A stretch of 64,000 nt of DNA from Diadema setosum (Eukaryota; Echinodermata; Echinoidea; Diadematoida; Diadematidae), in the NCBI RefSeq assembly GCF_964275005.1, contig NC_092693.1:27829173-27893172 (forward strand). Reading direction: 5' to 3'. How positions within the stretch are numbered: the stretch's first letter is position 1; each line of letters opens with the position of its first letter. Shown in pieces: positions 1 to 50,125 of the stretch. Under the pieces are notes generated by a model. The model was not told where the DNA came from, made no database searches, and saw nothing but the letters and a program-made list of their open reading frames with translations. The translations under genes and the position numbers were made by a program.

Positions 1-181
1 TTGACAGTCCAACAGTGCTATTTATTCAGACCAAATTTTCGACGAATACATTTGTCTTCCTGAGGGTCGACAATATATATGTGAGATATGAGAAAGGAAG
101 GAGAAATCGGTGCGTAGCTTTGACATCATTATTCTTCTTACTGTTCCTCCTTTTCGGAAAAGCGCAAGAGTTGAAAAATTG

Positions 182-252
182 GTCTCCGCTGGGACTCGAA
201 CCCAGGTCCTTGGCATGGAATGCCAACGCCTTAACCGCTCGGCCACGGAGAC
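182..252 (-). tRNA. tRNA-like gene, anticodon UCC (Gly by code)
   Basis: A 71-nt cloverleaf reads on the minus strand. It has a perfect 7-bp acceptor stem (GTCTCCG with CGGAGAC), a short D arm around GCCGAGCGGTTAAGGC, a perfect 5-bp anticodon stem (TTGGC with GCCAA) around the loop ATTCCAT, and a perfect 5-bp T stem around TTCGAGT. The loop places TCC at the anticodon, which reads glycine codons, but the D arm looks more like a serine or leucine tRNA and the variable loop is only 4 nt. Five T residues follow within a few bases, as expected of a Pol III terminator. No intron. It may be a real tRNA, a reassigned copy or the head of a SINE. Confidence 0.6.
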
Positions 253-253
253 G

Positions 254-563
254 TCATAGCGGTTCGGGCAGACCCAAGCTCAAATACGCGACGGACCAAC
301 CTTTCAACTCTTTGACTTTATGCACACGTTCCTTTTTGGGGCAGAGTTATGAATAACAACCAGCCGCGCGCCTCAGCTGGATCTTCTAATGAGATTCACG
401 TAGCGGTGAATTGGGATAATGTTTTTGTGAAAGAAGTCACCACTACAACAGCTTTTTGGCTTCTGGATAATTTTGCATATGTGAGATATGAGAAAAAAAA
501 AAATATATATATATAAAATAAACATATATATAAACATGTTGCGAATTCATGTATTGGCTCCAA
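254..563. other. Spacer without a recognisable gene
   Basis: AT-rich DNA between the tRNA-like gene and the fold-back element. The 16-base phrase tatgtgagatatgaga occurs both near 79 and near 479, on either side of the tRNA-like gene, so the tRNA may sit inside a larger decayed repeat. No ORF worth calling. Confidence 0.4.
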
Positions 564-1249
564 TATAATGAAGAATCAAGAAATAAACTAGTAATGCATT
601 ATTTCGCCAATAAAGAATGAGTTTATTGTACTCAAATTTTCGGTGGTCTCCACCTTCTTCGGGAGTCTTGACGGGGAATGACGGTACGAAAACACAAATT
701 GAACATGAAGAGCGCGCATTCATGTACAGACTTGGTTGCTATGAGAGTGCGCACCCTTGATGATTGATGATTTCATCTGTTTCTTAACAGGAATTATTAT
801 ACCGACTTCATCCTACCTAGATGATTATTGTATTTTAAGTCATGAAACAATTCAATTGTTGGAGCACTCTTTAACCTATTCCCGAATTTATTTTTGTAAC
901 TTATGGTACGTTAATGAGTACAGATGTCGGTATCACAGCATATGATAATACAAAGTAATTGAACACCATTGTTACGTACAGTAATAAACATGGCAATGCT
1001 CTCCCTTTTATGCATGCCTTGACTACATGGCAACATCATTGTAAAGTGTGCGCACTCTCATAGCAACCAAGTCTGTATATGAGTGTGCACTCTTCATGTT
1101 CAATTTGTGTTTGGTACATGTACATGTACCCTCATTCCCCGTCGAGACTCCTGAAGAAGGTGGAGGCCACCAAAAATTTGAGTACAATAAACTTGTTCTT
1201 TATTGGCGAAATAATGCATTACTAGTTAATTTCTTGATTTTTCATTATA
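564..1249. mobile_element. Fold-back (long-TIR) DNA element
   Basis: Two arms of about 190-200 bp, at 564-754 and 1048-1249, are inverted copies of each other with a few mismatches and small indels. The outer ends read tataatgaagaatcaagaa and its near-complement, and the inner ends share gtgcgcac. The 290 bp between the arms is AT-rich and holds no transposase. The form is that of a non-autonomous fold-back or long-TIR MITE. Its right end touches the next element. Confidence 0.75.
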
Positions 1250-2220
1250 CAGTTAAACTCGCATAAGTCGATCTTCTCGGGACTGAGCAAAACACATTGA
1301 CTAAGGCGAGTTTCGACTTGTGCGTAAGTCGAAAAAAATCGACTTACAGTTACACCACGCGTACACATGTATAATGTACATGTATGTTGTCTACTCTGGA
1401 GCCGAGAGCTGGAGCGGTGTGCCCGATATTTGCCCCTCAGCAAGACACTTTATCCACAATGAATATTGCCGTTATTCACTTCCAAAAATAAGAGCAAACA
1501 TCTTACATTTATTCAGGCATCTTATGGAGCCGATTGTTACCGCTGTTCATTTCCAAAACTGAAGGCAAACATCCGGGTTTTTTGTTTTTTGTTTTTTGGT
1601 GTTTTTTTTGGTGGCCCGGCGTGCGTTTTTGGTGACACTGGTCGCATATTAACCATTCGCGAAATCGTGATTCGATTCGCGAAAACACTCCGCTAAGTAT
1701 ATAAGGCATAGATCGCTACACTCGGCAGGGGCTACCAGGTCTGGGTAACGGAAACCAAAATCTCGTGTGAGTTCTACCTATCGTTAATGTCAACGAAACA
1801 TCGTTAATTTGCGCTTGGGATCGTTACTCATCGTTACTACAAACGTTAATTTTCCCGATCGTTAGTTGGCGTTAATAATAATTCAGGTGAAACCGCTTGC
1901 GTTAATGAAACGTTAATGTTTATTAACGCAAAGTTTCTTTTTGTATATACTGTATGTAAACAAAAACTGGCGTCTCGTGATTTTGACAGTGATTTATTAC
2001 ACAATAAAATCTTATTCGACTTAGGCACAGTGAATTCAATGGTTTTTCCGTGAAAGTGTTCTTGGAATTTCATCGACTTAGGCGAGTATTCGACTTAAAA
2101 ATTTCGACTTGTGAGTGAATTAATACACGTAAGTCAATGGGGAAAAATCGGGACTTTTTAAAATCTTCGACTTGCGCGATTATTCGACATATGCGACGTC
2201 GACTTAGGCGAGTTTAACTG
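1250..2220. mobile_element. pogo/Tigger-like non-autonomous transposon
   Basis: The ends are inverted: CAGTTAAACTCGCATAAG at the left and its near-complement at the right, each flanked by TA. A CAGT terminus with a TA target duplication is the usual form of pogo/Tigger elements of the Tc1/mariner superfamily. Sub-terminal copies of the phrase TCGACTTA(G/A)GCGAG recur inside both ends. No transposase ORF is visible, so it is a non-autonomous or internally replaced copy. The interior contains TTCGCGAA-type words near 1658-1682. Confidence 0.7.
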
Positions 2221-3084
2221 TATATATATATATTATATATATTTAATGATTTTATTACTTCACTTTTACCCAAAAATATTGCAATATTTTTTCAACTACA
2301 ATGTAATCTAACAACTTTATGTATGTATATATACATGTATATGTATGTATGTGTGTGTGTGTGTATTAAGTCATACTCCATCAGTCCAGCGACAGTTACA
2401 AAGAAGACAAGAAGCACAAAATATTTCATTTCTCTTCCTCTGATTGTACAAATTCCTGAAGACTGTGTGCTGAATAAGGCACATGTTAACATTTATTATA
2501 TATCATTCTGAATACAAAACAAAATTCAGAACATCTATGTTCATGAATTTACACTTTACATGTAAAAAGGAAGTACTCATGGATATATATTGCCATTTTC
2601 TTAAATATTTACAAATATAAAACATGAAGGCAGTTATGGTTTGTCCACACAGAAAAACTGATGAGAGAGGCAAAGCAAGGAAGTATACTTCTGCACCATG
2701 TATAAGTTGGCTGTATAGAGTAAAATCACATGAATGTAAACAGGGTAAAGATTTCATCAAAGTAGAAACTAGTGTAAGAAAAAGTATTTTAAAATTTCAC
2801 AAGATTTCACAAAACAATGACATTAGCTGCAACCCACTGCAAAACAGTCTCCTACAAACCTGGTCACAAATCATCATAAAATTTAATTTTGGCATGATAT
2901 AGAGTTACATGTAGTTGTAAGTACTTCAAAACTGTCCCATTTGATGTCTCCGCCTGACAAAATGTTTGCTATTTAATTCATCTGATTTTATGGCTGTGTA
3001 CAGAAATGATTTTGAACATGATGTAACAATCGAGATAAAATGAGTGTAATCTTGGTCAGTGGGTAAAATGAGGAGTGTTTGAGA

Positions 3085-3265
3085 ATATTCTTAATCTCTT
3101 GTGGCTATACCTGCACTGCAACTTTCACAATCCTCTGAACAAAAGTTCACTTCACACTTAATCACTTCCATTTCATCCATTTTGATTTCTTCTACCTTTT
3201 CCAGGATACTCCTAAGCTTGACAACCTGATTGTATACATTTTGTTTTAGCTTCAAAGAAGATAAT
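3085..3265 (-). CDS. Unassigned short open stretch, possible exon
   Basis: On the minus strand an open frame of about 57 codons with no ATG at its start encodes a charged helix-like stretch (VVKLRSILEKVEEIKMDEME) followed by a small cysteine cluster (CEVNFCSEDCESC) and a stop. A possible acceptor (tacaatcag) and a possible donor (GCAG/GTATAG) lie within it. It sits 3' of the chromodomain gene on the same strand, so it could be an alternative last exon or an exon of another gene. I recognise no family, and it could be chance. Confidence 0.22.
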
Positions 3266-3818
3266 CATATGAAGTACTCTTAACACACACAGGGATTTCA
3301 TAAATATACTGTAGTCAACTCTGCAGAAATCAAGCCCCAAGTGGAGAAAGGAAGATACGTACTGTACATATACGTATTTAACTAGCTAAACTATAGCTAG
3401 GTTATTTGCTTGATGAAGAGAGAGACAGAGAGAGAGAGGGAAAAAAAAGAAAGACTGAACTTGCTTGACTTGTTCAAGTTATTCTGTATACCAGCAATCA
3501 GTTTAGAGGAGCAAAAGCTGTCATACATGTATAAATTATCACACATGTAAAGGCTTTGTCCGTTTGTAAATGAATACATTTAAAAAACACAGGTGTGTAG
3601 ATTTGGCAGTGTTAACTCTACCCCAGGAGGTAAGGACAAGAAAAGCACCCAATCCATTATGGGATAAAATATCACATTATTTGCTTTTTCCATATGCTGA
3701 GGACTAATTCTACATAAGTGACCCAAATCAACCCAAACAAACCAAAGAAATTAAATAAGAACTACCGACTGTATGTAATAACGAGAGGTAGATAACATGA
3801 AGTAAGTTTGAAGACAGT

Positions 3819-4071
3819 TGAAGAGTTTGTTCGCAAAAACTGATAAGTCCATTTTTGAAGATTTTGAAGTATGGTCTCTGTCATAAAGTACAAAATAATA
3901 CCTTTCAAATGATATATTGGTCACTACATATTAAGGTACATTTTTGAAGTTATGGTCAAAAGAAGCAACAATTTTCTTATTATTCTCCTTATTTTTCTTG
4001 ACCTTTAATCGCAAATATCACCATTTGGCAAATATGGACTTTTTTATTGGTTTTTGCGAACAAACTCTTCA
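3819..4071. mobile_element. Palindromic MITE, ends TGAAGAGTTTGTTCGCAAAA
   Basis: About 22 bp at each end are inverted copies (TGAAGAGTTTGTTCGCAAAA), followed on each side by a shared word of about 12 bp around GTCCATTTTT. The 250-bp element has no ORF. Superfamily not determined. Confidence 0.65.
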
Positions 4072-4764
4072 GTTGTACAGCTTATAATTGATAAGATTTG
4101 ATTGCAAAGGTTGCAAAGGGAGTCCTCAATTGACCCCCTGACAACTTGATAACTTGTCTCTGTTCAGCGATGATACAGCTCTTTTATCAGACAGTATAAC
4201 AGCACTATCTGCCTGAGAGACACTGTCCCTGGGATCAATGGGATGTAATGAGTATGGGGTACATTTACTACAGCAGCCACTCTTGAGCACTGGCTGCATC
4301 TCCTGTTTTCTCTACTTAAAGATCCTCTAGTCTGTATTTTACAACATTCTGTGATGATCTGATGATAATGAACATGTGAATCCTGATCACTATTCAGTCT
4401 GTCTCCTGAACTGTGATAAAGACTAGGTGAGGTGCAGTTCATTATCTGGTACAAACTCATCAAAAATGCTTGTTGTGCATCAGACATCTACCCTCGCAAT
4501 ATATACCTTCAGTTGTAGATTTCCCCTCCTCCCTATTTGGGAAATGAGAGTCATTGAAATGCCTTTTTTATGTAACCATTTATCACTTGAGATGAAAATG
4601 TATTCATAAAATCACGGTGGAAACTCGAGCAGTGTAGTCACTGTCATGTAGCCAACAAAGCATCGGCACCTTCACCACTGGATGATCTGAAATGTTTGAC
4701 TTTGGGTGCATAAATACCAACATTTGGTAAATGGAAGCATGGACATCAAAGCTGGCTACATTCC

Positions 4765-8023
<3,259 letters not shown>

Positions 8024-9998
8024 AATCTTTCACTCAAGCTTGCACCAGTTGATGGCGGTTATCGAGAGGAAATAGAGATGCTTCAACAGCGCAGCGCGAC
8101 CTTTTGGATCAATAACGCGCTTCCCGCTTCTAGGTAACAACCTCGGTTCCAGGTTTTCATGCGTGCAATCATAATCCTGACTTTCGTGAGATTTTCTTCA
8201 CAGTCAATCAGCCACGTACACCATATAACTGTTTGGTCCGTAGGGATCGAAATGGTCAAAATTTTCAACTGTTTAGAAAGAAATCTTTCATCCTAGAGAT
8301 CCTTCCATGTTTCTTGTGGGTGCATTGAAAACAAATGGCTCCAAGCAATGACAACAAAGCATATTATTTCTATTTAATATCCAACAACTTTTTTTTTTTT
8401 TTTCAATTAACTCTATTTGATATGACTGGAGAGGTACTATACGGAAATTTCTGTCTTGAGAAATATGATTATCCTTGCAACACACCTTCAGTATATTAAG
8501 ATGATTGGACTATACGAATGTGACATGATCGGACACGATGAAGGAATCATAGAGTCCACTTTTCATGTAACCTCCACCCCCAAAAACGTACCTTAATGTT
8601 TTTTGTTTTTGTTTTGTTTTGTTTTGTTTTTTTCATTTTCTAGTTAGTTGTATTCAAGCAGCACAACAGAAACGCCTTCTAAACAGCCTTTGTTGTGAAG
8701 GCTGGGTAATGTGACCTCGAGATGACCCGACCCGTAACAACCCAAACCCTAATGGACATCTTTTATTTTTCATTTCGCCTTGTATATATACAGACTCCAA
8801 TACACAATTCATTGCTTATGATAAAGTGGACATCTCTTTTATACTGTGACTAGCTGGTATAATAAACGAATAGATGGGTTTATATGAGCTATACCTAAGA
8901 GATCACAAACAATATGCTTCTTTATTTGGTCAGAACTCTAGCAAACAGTCTGTGTAGGTTAAAAGATTGTGGCGTTCCCCAAGGCAGTCTACTGGGGTCT
9001 CTGTTGTTCATTACGTACATAATGACATAAATATACCCATATTGTTTTGGGTGCTGTTCGTTATTCCGAAGGTTCGCTATTCCGAAGGGTCGTTATTCCG
9101 AAGGGTCGTTAATCCGAAACACGCAAATTCCCTATACCTAGAGGTTTGTTACTCCGAAAATGAAAAAGGGTTCGTTGATCCGAAAATTTGTGGCGATATT
9201 CCGAAGGTTCGTTATTCCTAAGATTGGTTAATCTGAAAATGAAATTCGGAACAATGAACCTTCGGAATAACGAATCTTAGGAATAAAGAGCCTTCGGAAT
9301 AACGAACCTTCGGAATAACGAGCTGTAACCATTGTTTTAGCTCTTCAGACAACTAAAGCATTGTTTTTGTTTTGTTTTGTTTTTGTTTCGTTTTGCATCC
9401 GAGATCCTCACACTTTTGTGGATACCCTAAATTTATAACTTAAAGAACATCTCCACTGAATAAGGTCAAACAAATTGTCTTTAAACCTTCTTAAAAATAA
9501 ATGAATTTTATTCAGTAACTCGTGGGTGCACATCATAAGTTCGACACCCACCAGTCGTACAGCCCATCCACGAGTCATACAGCCTATGACGCTAGACAAA
9601 TAATAACAAAAAACGAATTCCAATGAATATTCTGCATAGGCTACTCTCTATTCCCTTTTGTATATTTGTATAATGTTTGTATATTTGGAGACTGTTAAGA
9701 TGATTTTTATGCTTGCATGAGAGCATACCAATTTACAATGCATTTACTTGAATCTTGAATCTACTCGTATTTTATCTCATTCATCTATTCATTTGTTTAT
9801 TACACGTGTGTCTCCCTGTATACTCGTGTTTTAGCTCATCTATGTATTCGTTAATTTATTTATTACACAGAGCAAAGCAGTGGGAGGTGTATTATGGTGC
9901 AACCTTACCTCGTGCATGCTCTGGCTCACTTACTTAGTGGAGAGAACATATCGCAGTTGATTTTACACACAAACAGATCTAAACAATTTGGAGCGACA
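8024..9998. other. Intergenic region between divergent chromodomain gene and TMEM67
   Basis: Contains the 5' flanks of both genes, a poly-T and TTTTG-rich stretch near 8390-8640, the element at 9049-9330 and another TTTTG patch near 9362-9390. No TATA box or shared CpG island is obvious. The start codons lie 1,975 bp apart. Confidence 0.5.
9049..9330. mobile_element. MITE built of TTCGTTATTCCGAA repeats
   Basis: Repeats of GTTCGTTATTCCGAAGG run in one orientation on the left and the other on the right. The termini resemble each other (GGGTGCTG and GGTTACAG). The element is bounded by ATTGTTTT at 9041-9048 and again at 9331-9338, an 8-bp target duplication, which points to a hAT- or P-like mechanism. 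Confidence 0.7.
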
Positions 9999-44734
<34,736 letters not shown>

Positions 44735-46540
44735 TTTCTGTTGGAATAGCAATCCTTTGTATTTTGAGACTACCTTACCTTGTGAAATCAGGCTTCTTGC
44801 CACAGCAAAATGTGCAGCCCAGGCCACAGGGTGACTGCAAGCCAAGCAATCAAATTTCTTAATGATTGTATTCATGTACTTAAAAGTAATTTCACCTTGA
44901 TTTTGTACAGACTTAAAATTATGGCTTTGTTTGAATTGTACATATGTTATGTAATCTATTGGTCAGAAGCTGGAGGAAGTTCTCTTTGTTGTTGTGTTGT
45001 TGTTCTTGTTGTTATTTTCTTGTTCTTGTTGTTTCATGTTTGTCAGTTCATAATTGAATGATGCATTGTGTGTTATTTGAGTTGATTTCCACCAAGGATA
45101 GGATGTGTGCCAGCCAGCCATCATGGTCATCTAAGATTATTAAAATCCTGCAATCAGCTTAATGAGAAAAGTAGTGTAATTCAAGTTACATGCTCTGACA
45201 CTTTGTAAGAGCAAGTGTCCTTGTCACATTCTTCCCCTAAATTTTTGCCACGTTATGGACCTAGATGTGACAGCAAATGCACATAGATCATGCAGGTAGA
45301 AATGTATAGCTGTTTGTCCCATGTATTTATTGACATGAAAGTTACGAGTTTGTCTAAAATGAGACATCTTCTGCCAATTCAAGCAGCATAGACTGATGTT
45401 ACTACGATTACAATAACTCTCAAGATTCATGAAATTTTGTTAGTTTGTAGTCTAGCTTTTACTGGATATGGGCCAACATAATGATAGTGCAAATTGTGCA
45501 GCATCAGAACCTAGCAGTTGTTGCTTGTGGCTACTTCAAATACTGTCATACCTGCCAACTTTTGATGAAGAAAATTAGGGATCCATTGCACAGATGTTAC
45601 ATTTGAGCACACAGTGACCTCCTACACGTGTAGGGGTGGGTGTGGGAGAAGAATGTCACCCCTCCCACTATAGGGACTTTATTTTGAGAGGTGAGGAGGG
45701 GCCATTTTCTGCATTTTTTTCCTCCATTTTTGGTCACGCATAAACAAGCAAGAATAACTAAGCGATCATATAGGTGAACATTTAAATCAAGCCTAACAGA
45801 GCTCAGTTGCTAGCAGTTCTATAGTTGGCCGCTAGAGTCAGCCAAATCTCAGGCAGTAGCACTCTTAGCTCTCTTAAACAATCCACTTGACTTATTCAGA
45901 GTGGCGGGGTGGCGGGGTGTGTCTTAAGCAAGTAGTTCCATGCATCTGATCAAGATGACACTTGCACCTAACATGCAAGTGGACAACGAGGCTTACAATT
46001 CAGTTTTTTGTTTTTATTGACAAGGCTGGATATTCTCTCACAGTCAGCATTGCTGTGATACATGATAATCAGAATTGTGCAGCTTTGCACAAGGATGGGT
46101 ACTTGGGCTTGCCATTTGCAGGTGATGTCAGCTTGGGTGAGAATGCCACACCTGGTCATTTCTCAAATTAGTTTGAAGAATGTCTCTCTGACAATCTGTT
46201 TTTGAAACTGTCGAATTCCCCTTCTATTTCTTCCTTTTCTTGCACTGACAGGCACTAAGGGAATCTCTTTACATAGAACAACCACTAGGACAGCTTGATT
46301 CTTGCTCACTTTGTTACATCAATGATCTCTGCATTTACGAGAACTTCATCCTAATAATTGTGAAGACTTTCTTCATATACTCACAGGCAGCCATGTAAAA
46401 TTACCTGATGCTTGCATAAAACTGTCCAACATCACAATCTCCCTGTTCTCTTGAAAGAACTTGCAGGGTAGTTGTCCAATGAATAGATCATCATTATGTT
46501 TTTGGTCTGAAGTGGTTTCTCAGGGGATGAATCTTGTCAC
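44735..46540. other. 3' flank of TMEM67, no gene seen
   Basis: Contains the TMEM67 3' UTR; an ATTAAA near 45137 is one possible signal. A stretch near 45543-45720 beginning CATACCTGCCAACTTTTGATG looks like a transposon fragment. No protein family is recognised. Confidence 0.35.
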
Positions 46541-46547
46541 CATCATT

Positions 46548-46808
46548 CAGGGAGTTGAACCTGACAAGATTACTTCGTTGTTGGATGTGGCATTTATGAA
46601 TTCCCCAATGTCATCGACGGTTTTTGTGTGAGTGGCTGTTTTCTCGACTGTTGGACAAGATCTTGTTACCTCATAAGAACGAGAGGGTCCAGCAACATCA
46701 TGAAGAATAGATAATTGCTGTTCAGATCGTTTTTCCCCAGGCTGTACTTCATTTTTTGCTTCATCTGCAAATGATTTATCATCTGCAATTCTACAGTGAG
46801 TTTATTGC
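46548..46808 (-). pseudogene. Open stretch, possible transposon-protein fragment
   Basis: On the minus strand an open frame without ATG encodes about 85 polar residues, including LSILHDVAGPSRSYEVT and KTVDDIGEFINA. The same strand carries the transposase-like fragment just upstream, so this may be its C-terminal side. No family recognised. Confidence 0.25.
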
Positions 46809-47175
46809 TGCTTCCACTTCTTGTTTATTTAACAGCCCACCCATCTAAACACTTGCAACTTCTGGCAGCTCTGCCTTTCGTTTTGCATTCTTCCTGCTTT
46901 TGATGACCCATTTCATCTTAAGGTTTTGTTTCGTTTTGGGTTTTTTTTAAATTCCACCTTTGACTCTGAATGATGTGTATATATACCTACGTGTACGAAC
47001 CAAGGGATAAGAAGTTGAAATTATGCAAGATACCTGCTCAAAAGTGGCCAATGATTCACATGTACACTTGAATTGTTTTTAAAATGTGGCATAATTCGAT
47101 TTAGGATTCAGGTTACAGATTTTTCTTATTTTTTCACCACAAAGAGAGACGGGATCTCTGCTCATATAAAATCGG

Positions 47176-48060
47176 TTACATGTCATTCACATGTATAAGG
47201 CTATTTCCACATGTACCGAGAGTGCGTAATTGATTTCCATCGTTGATGATCAAGTCTGCTAGTTGTCTAGCTGAAAAATCACAAAATGTCTCATGTTTGA
47301 GGAAACATGCTAGGAAACTTCTATAGAGTTCTATGAGTTCATCATGGACTATATGCACCAGAGGTCCCTTTTGCTCAAACCTGGACACAAAGCTCTTGAA
47401 CATAGGCAAGACACTACAGCACATGTGCAAACATGCAAGCAAGCACAAGCTGACGCTGGTTGAAGAGTCATTCAACAATCTGTTTCTTCCTTGTCCTTGT
47501 CCTTAAGTCCTTGAGCTGTCAGTTGCTTGGATTTGAGTTTGATGAAAATGCTATCAAGTTTACTGGGAACTATGCAGGATCATCTATCCTAATGTTGTCA
47601 TTAATAGTGCATTCACCTGCAGAGAGCTTGTCAGCATTAACTCATGTAAAGTAAAAGATGATCAAGGCCTCTAACATTTCAATGATTAAGCATGTTACAT
47701 CAAAAGTAAGCTGATGGCCAACTATGGGCAACCCTTTCCACTTGGAGTTTACATGCAATACCAAGCAATTCACAAATGTCTGACAAATGTTCTTGTAAAT
47801 CAGGACTGTAGTGGAAGGCATGAAAAACATCATCTGCTAGCTTTTCATCATGCGTGTTATCAAAATGTTCACAGAATTTCTTGAGAGCATTATGGATGTG
47901 ATGGCACAAATTGCCATCTATGTCAAGCATATATGGTGCTACATCATGCAGCTTCTTTTCAAATCCAGAGTTTTTGCCTGGTGTGTATGCTGCACAGTCA
48001 CTCGGTGAAGTTATTTTTCCAGTTAATCAACATGTTTCCAAACATAAATGTTAATAGTTG
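47176..48060 (-). pseudogene. Decayed DNA-transposase-like coding remnant (hAT-type, tentative)
   Basis: Minus-strand fragments read GFEKKLHDVAPYMLDIDGN, CHHIHNALKKFCEHFD, ICELLGIACKL, then in other frames IIEMLEALIIFYF and VHIVHDELIELYRSFLACFL. The order (DIDG..HH.HNA.KKFC, then LHDEL..L...FL.CFL) matches a family of transposon-derived RNase-H-like proteins that I recall from echinoderms and cnidarians, here degraded by at least one frame break and stops. hAT is my best guess for the superfamily. Not a working gene. Confidence 0.5.
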
Positions 48061-48572
48061 AAGAGTTTGAGTACAGAAGCATTTAACTCCATAACTGTTT
48101 TCATTTATTTGACATAAAACTAGCTGAAAAAAAGAGAAAATAATAAGGAAATGTTGGACACTTTTAATCACAACTTCAAGAATATCGTTTGTTGCGTTAC
48201 AAATAGTTGGCTCTCTCCTTTCTCACCCACAACCACTCCAAAATTGGTTATGAATGGAAAGGAAGCCATATGAATGTATGAATGGACACATGGATGGATA
48301 GATATATGGTCAACCTGAGAAGTTAATGCATCTGGTGACATTTACCTTGGTGAAGTATTAAAAAAAAATGTACATGCATAAAACTAAAAATCAACATATA
48401 GGCCCACACACATGGTGTGAGAAGTGTCTTTGTTCTTCTAACCTACACCCCTGATGTCACTGTAAATCATAAGTGTTACTTCAACTGGAAGAACATGACA
48501 GTGCCATCTATTTCACACGTAAATGCCACTTCTGTGGGTAGTTCCAGGTTGGGAGAAATGCCTGCAGCCATT

Positions 48573-49270
48573 TCATGTGGCACCAACAAAATGTTGCCAT
48601 CTTTGAGAACAGCATCGAGAGGTGAACTTTCTATCTTTATCACTAATAGCAATCAGCCACTTTTGATTTCTTTCCTCAGTGAACTCCACTTCTTTTGAAA
48701 GTTTTGCACAATCTTCCATGACCAGTGCAGAGATGGGGACATCACCTGATGCATTTATTGGTCTCTTTGCAGTCTCTTTCCAGAGAACTACATCTACCTT
48801 GGTTTCTTGGCTTCCCAAGGTCAACATCCAGTAACTTCCAGTAACTCCTCAACCTCTAAGGTTGTTCCATGTACTGACAGCTTTCTCTTTTTTCAGACTC
48901 CCCCAACCTCCTCAACACTTACTACATCAGGCCTCAGAAACATTTCCACAGCATCCACGTTGATATCAAAGTTTACTACTTTAGTCAACACCTTTGATTG
49001 GTTCGTTACGTGCATCGTTCCTGAATCTTCTCTCTTTACCACCCCAGTGATGATGGAAAGCTTGTTGACCGATAATGCCTTGAGATGGTTGGCTAGGGCT
49101 GGCATTGCTGTGATGTTGTTCACGTAGCAGGTGGTCTCTTTGTCTGTCATTTCTTCCATGATTGTACCGACTTGGAAAGCTTGTTTGTTCTTGGAGGAAA
49201 TTCTTTCCTCTAAATTTTCAATGACCATACTCTTCACTGTTGAGTTTGTGGTTCTAGCTTTAGCTGTGGT
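48573..49270 (-). pseudogene. Unassigned broken coding remnant
   Basis: Two long minus-strand frames lie end to end: one with CYVNNITAMPALANHLKAL and KVVNFDINVDAVEMFLRP, the next with ETKVDVVLWKETAKRPIN and ISALVMEDCAKL. Alternating beta-like stretches and the DVVLWKE phrase recall OB-fold, RPA-like proteins found in some transposons, but I cannot name the family. The frames are interrupted between the two parts. Confidence 0.35.
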
Positions 49271-50125
49271 TCAAGCGGTGTTAGAAAAATTGTAATGGAA
49301 GTAATATACGGTAGTTGTGTTGATGTCTGTAAAACAACAGGTAGCTGAAGCTGGTTCTTTATAAGGTTCTCAATAACACTCATCTTTCGAATGGAATCAA
49401 TCACGTTGGGTTAAACAGGAAAACTGATTTATGCCTCTCAATTACATTAAAATTATAGGCCTATTTTATTTGGATTGGCCTTTTCTTTCATCAGATACCT
49501 CATGCAGGTTCATTAGGACTAACCTTATGAATTTTTTTTTTCGAATAAACGAGAAGTACGGGCAATCTCAACACAGTTTCAACTGTGAATAGGACAATAT
49601 CATACTTATCTTGTTATGGAACCTGTCACAAAATATTCATAACAAATCTAAGTACAGCTCCTAATGCTTTTATTTAGACAAGGATAATAATAGATGTTTG
49701 TTTGGTTAGTAATATAGCACATCATACCGACTTGGAAAAGGAAGTTTTGAAATATTTTGTATAAACCTGTTTTTGTATGGAATTTATTCTAGGGCATGGG
49801 CTGGTTGTAACACTACCAGTCAACCGATGGAATGGTCAGAACCAGTCTGAGTTCGCTGTAGTTTGCGGGGTCTTGAAAAGCCCTTGCTAGCTCGCCCTCA
49901 CCTCTTTTGGCATGTTTCCACAGAGAATCCGATAGACCCGGAATTTTGTAAACCCGGAATTAAATACCGTGCTAACGCAGACCCGGCTTCTTTCCACAGA
50001 AAGCGTGTAATCAGTTAGTATCCGATTCTGCACGTGTGTGCAGTTGTGACCAGACGTCTGGTAAGTTGGCTTAGTGCATTGTGGGTAAATAGACATCCAT
50101 CATGGCGGCTGGTTTGATTTGCTGG
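49271..50125. other. Spacer with transposon-like end sequence
   Basis: No gene. From about 49790 the sequence becomes GC-richer (AGACCCGGAATTTTGTAAAC, AACCCGGAATT, AGACCCGGCTTC) and carries CCATCATGGCGGCTGG near 50097. This looks like the flank of a Harbinger-type element accompanying the Myb/SANT ORF, which is inference. Confidence 0.3.

Larger units (their letters stand above)
2222..4764 (-). other. Downstream side of the chromodomain gene; possible 3' UTR
   Basis: AT-rich sequence 3' of the chromodomain stop codon on the minus strand. It includes an AATAAA-type signal near 2247-2252 (minus), a (TG)n patch near 2347-2364, and a miniature element at 3819-4071. Short ORFs here look random apart from the one at 3085-3265. 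Whether it is all 3' UTR cannot be decided from sequence alone. Confidence 0.3.

Noticed and set aside
22-246. ORFs overlapping the tRNA-like gene
   Set aside because: They translate the tRNA sequence and AT-rich flank; no protein family.
2624-2902. 92-residue plus-strand ORF
   Set aside because: No family resemblance, AT-rich composition, no splice or start context; likely chance.
9894-9998. Upstream in-frame extension of TMEM67 (start at 9894)
   Set aside because: The extension has no similarity to meckelin and would bury the signal peptide; the ATG at 9999 begins directly before the hydrophobic leader.
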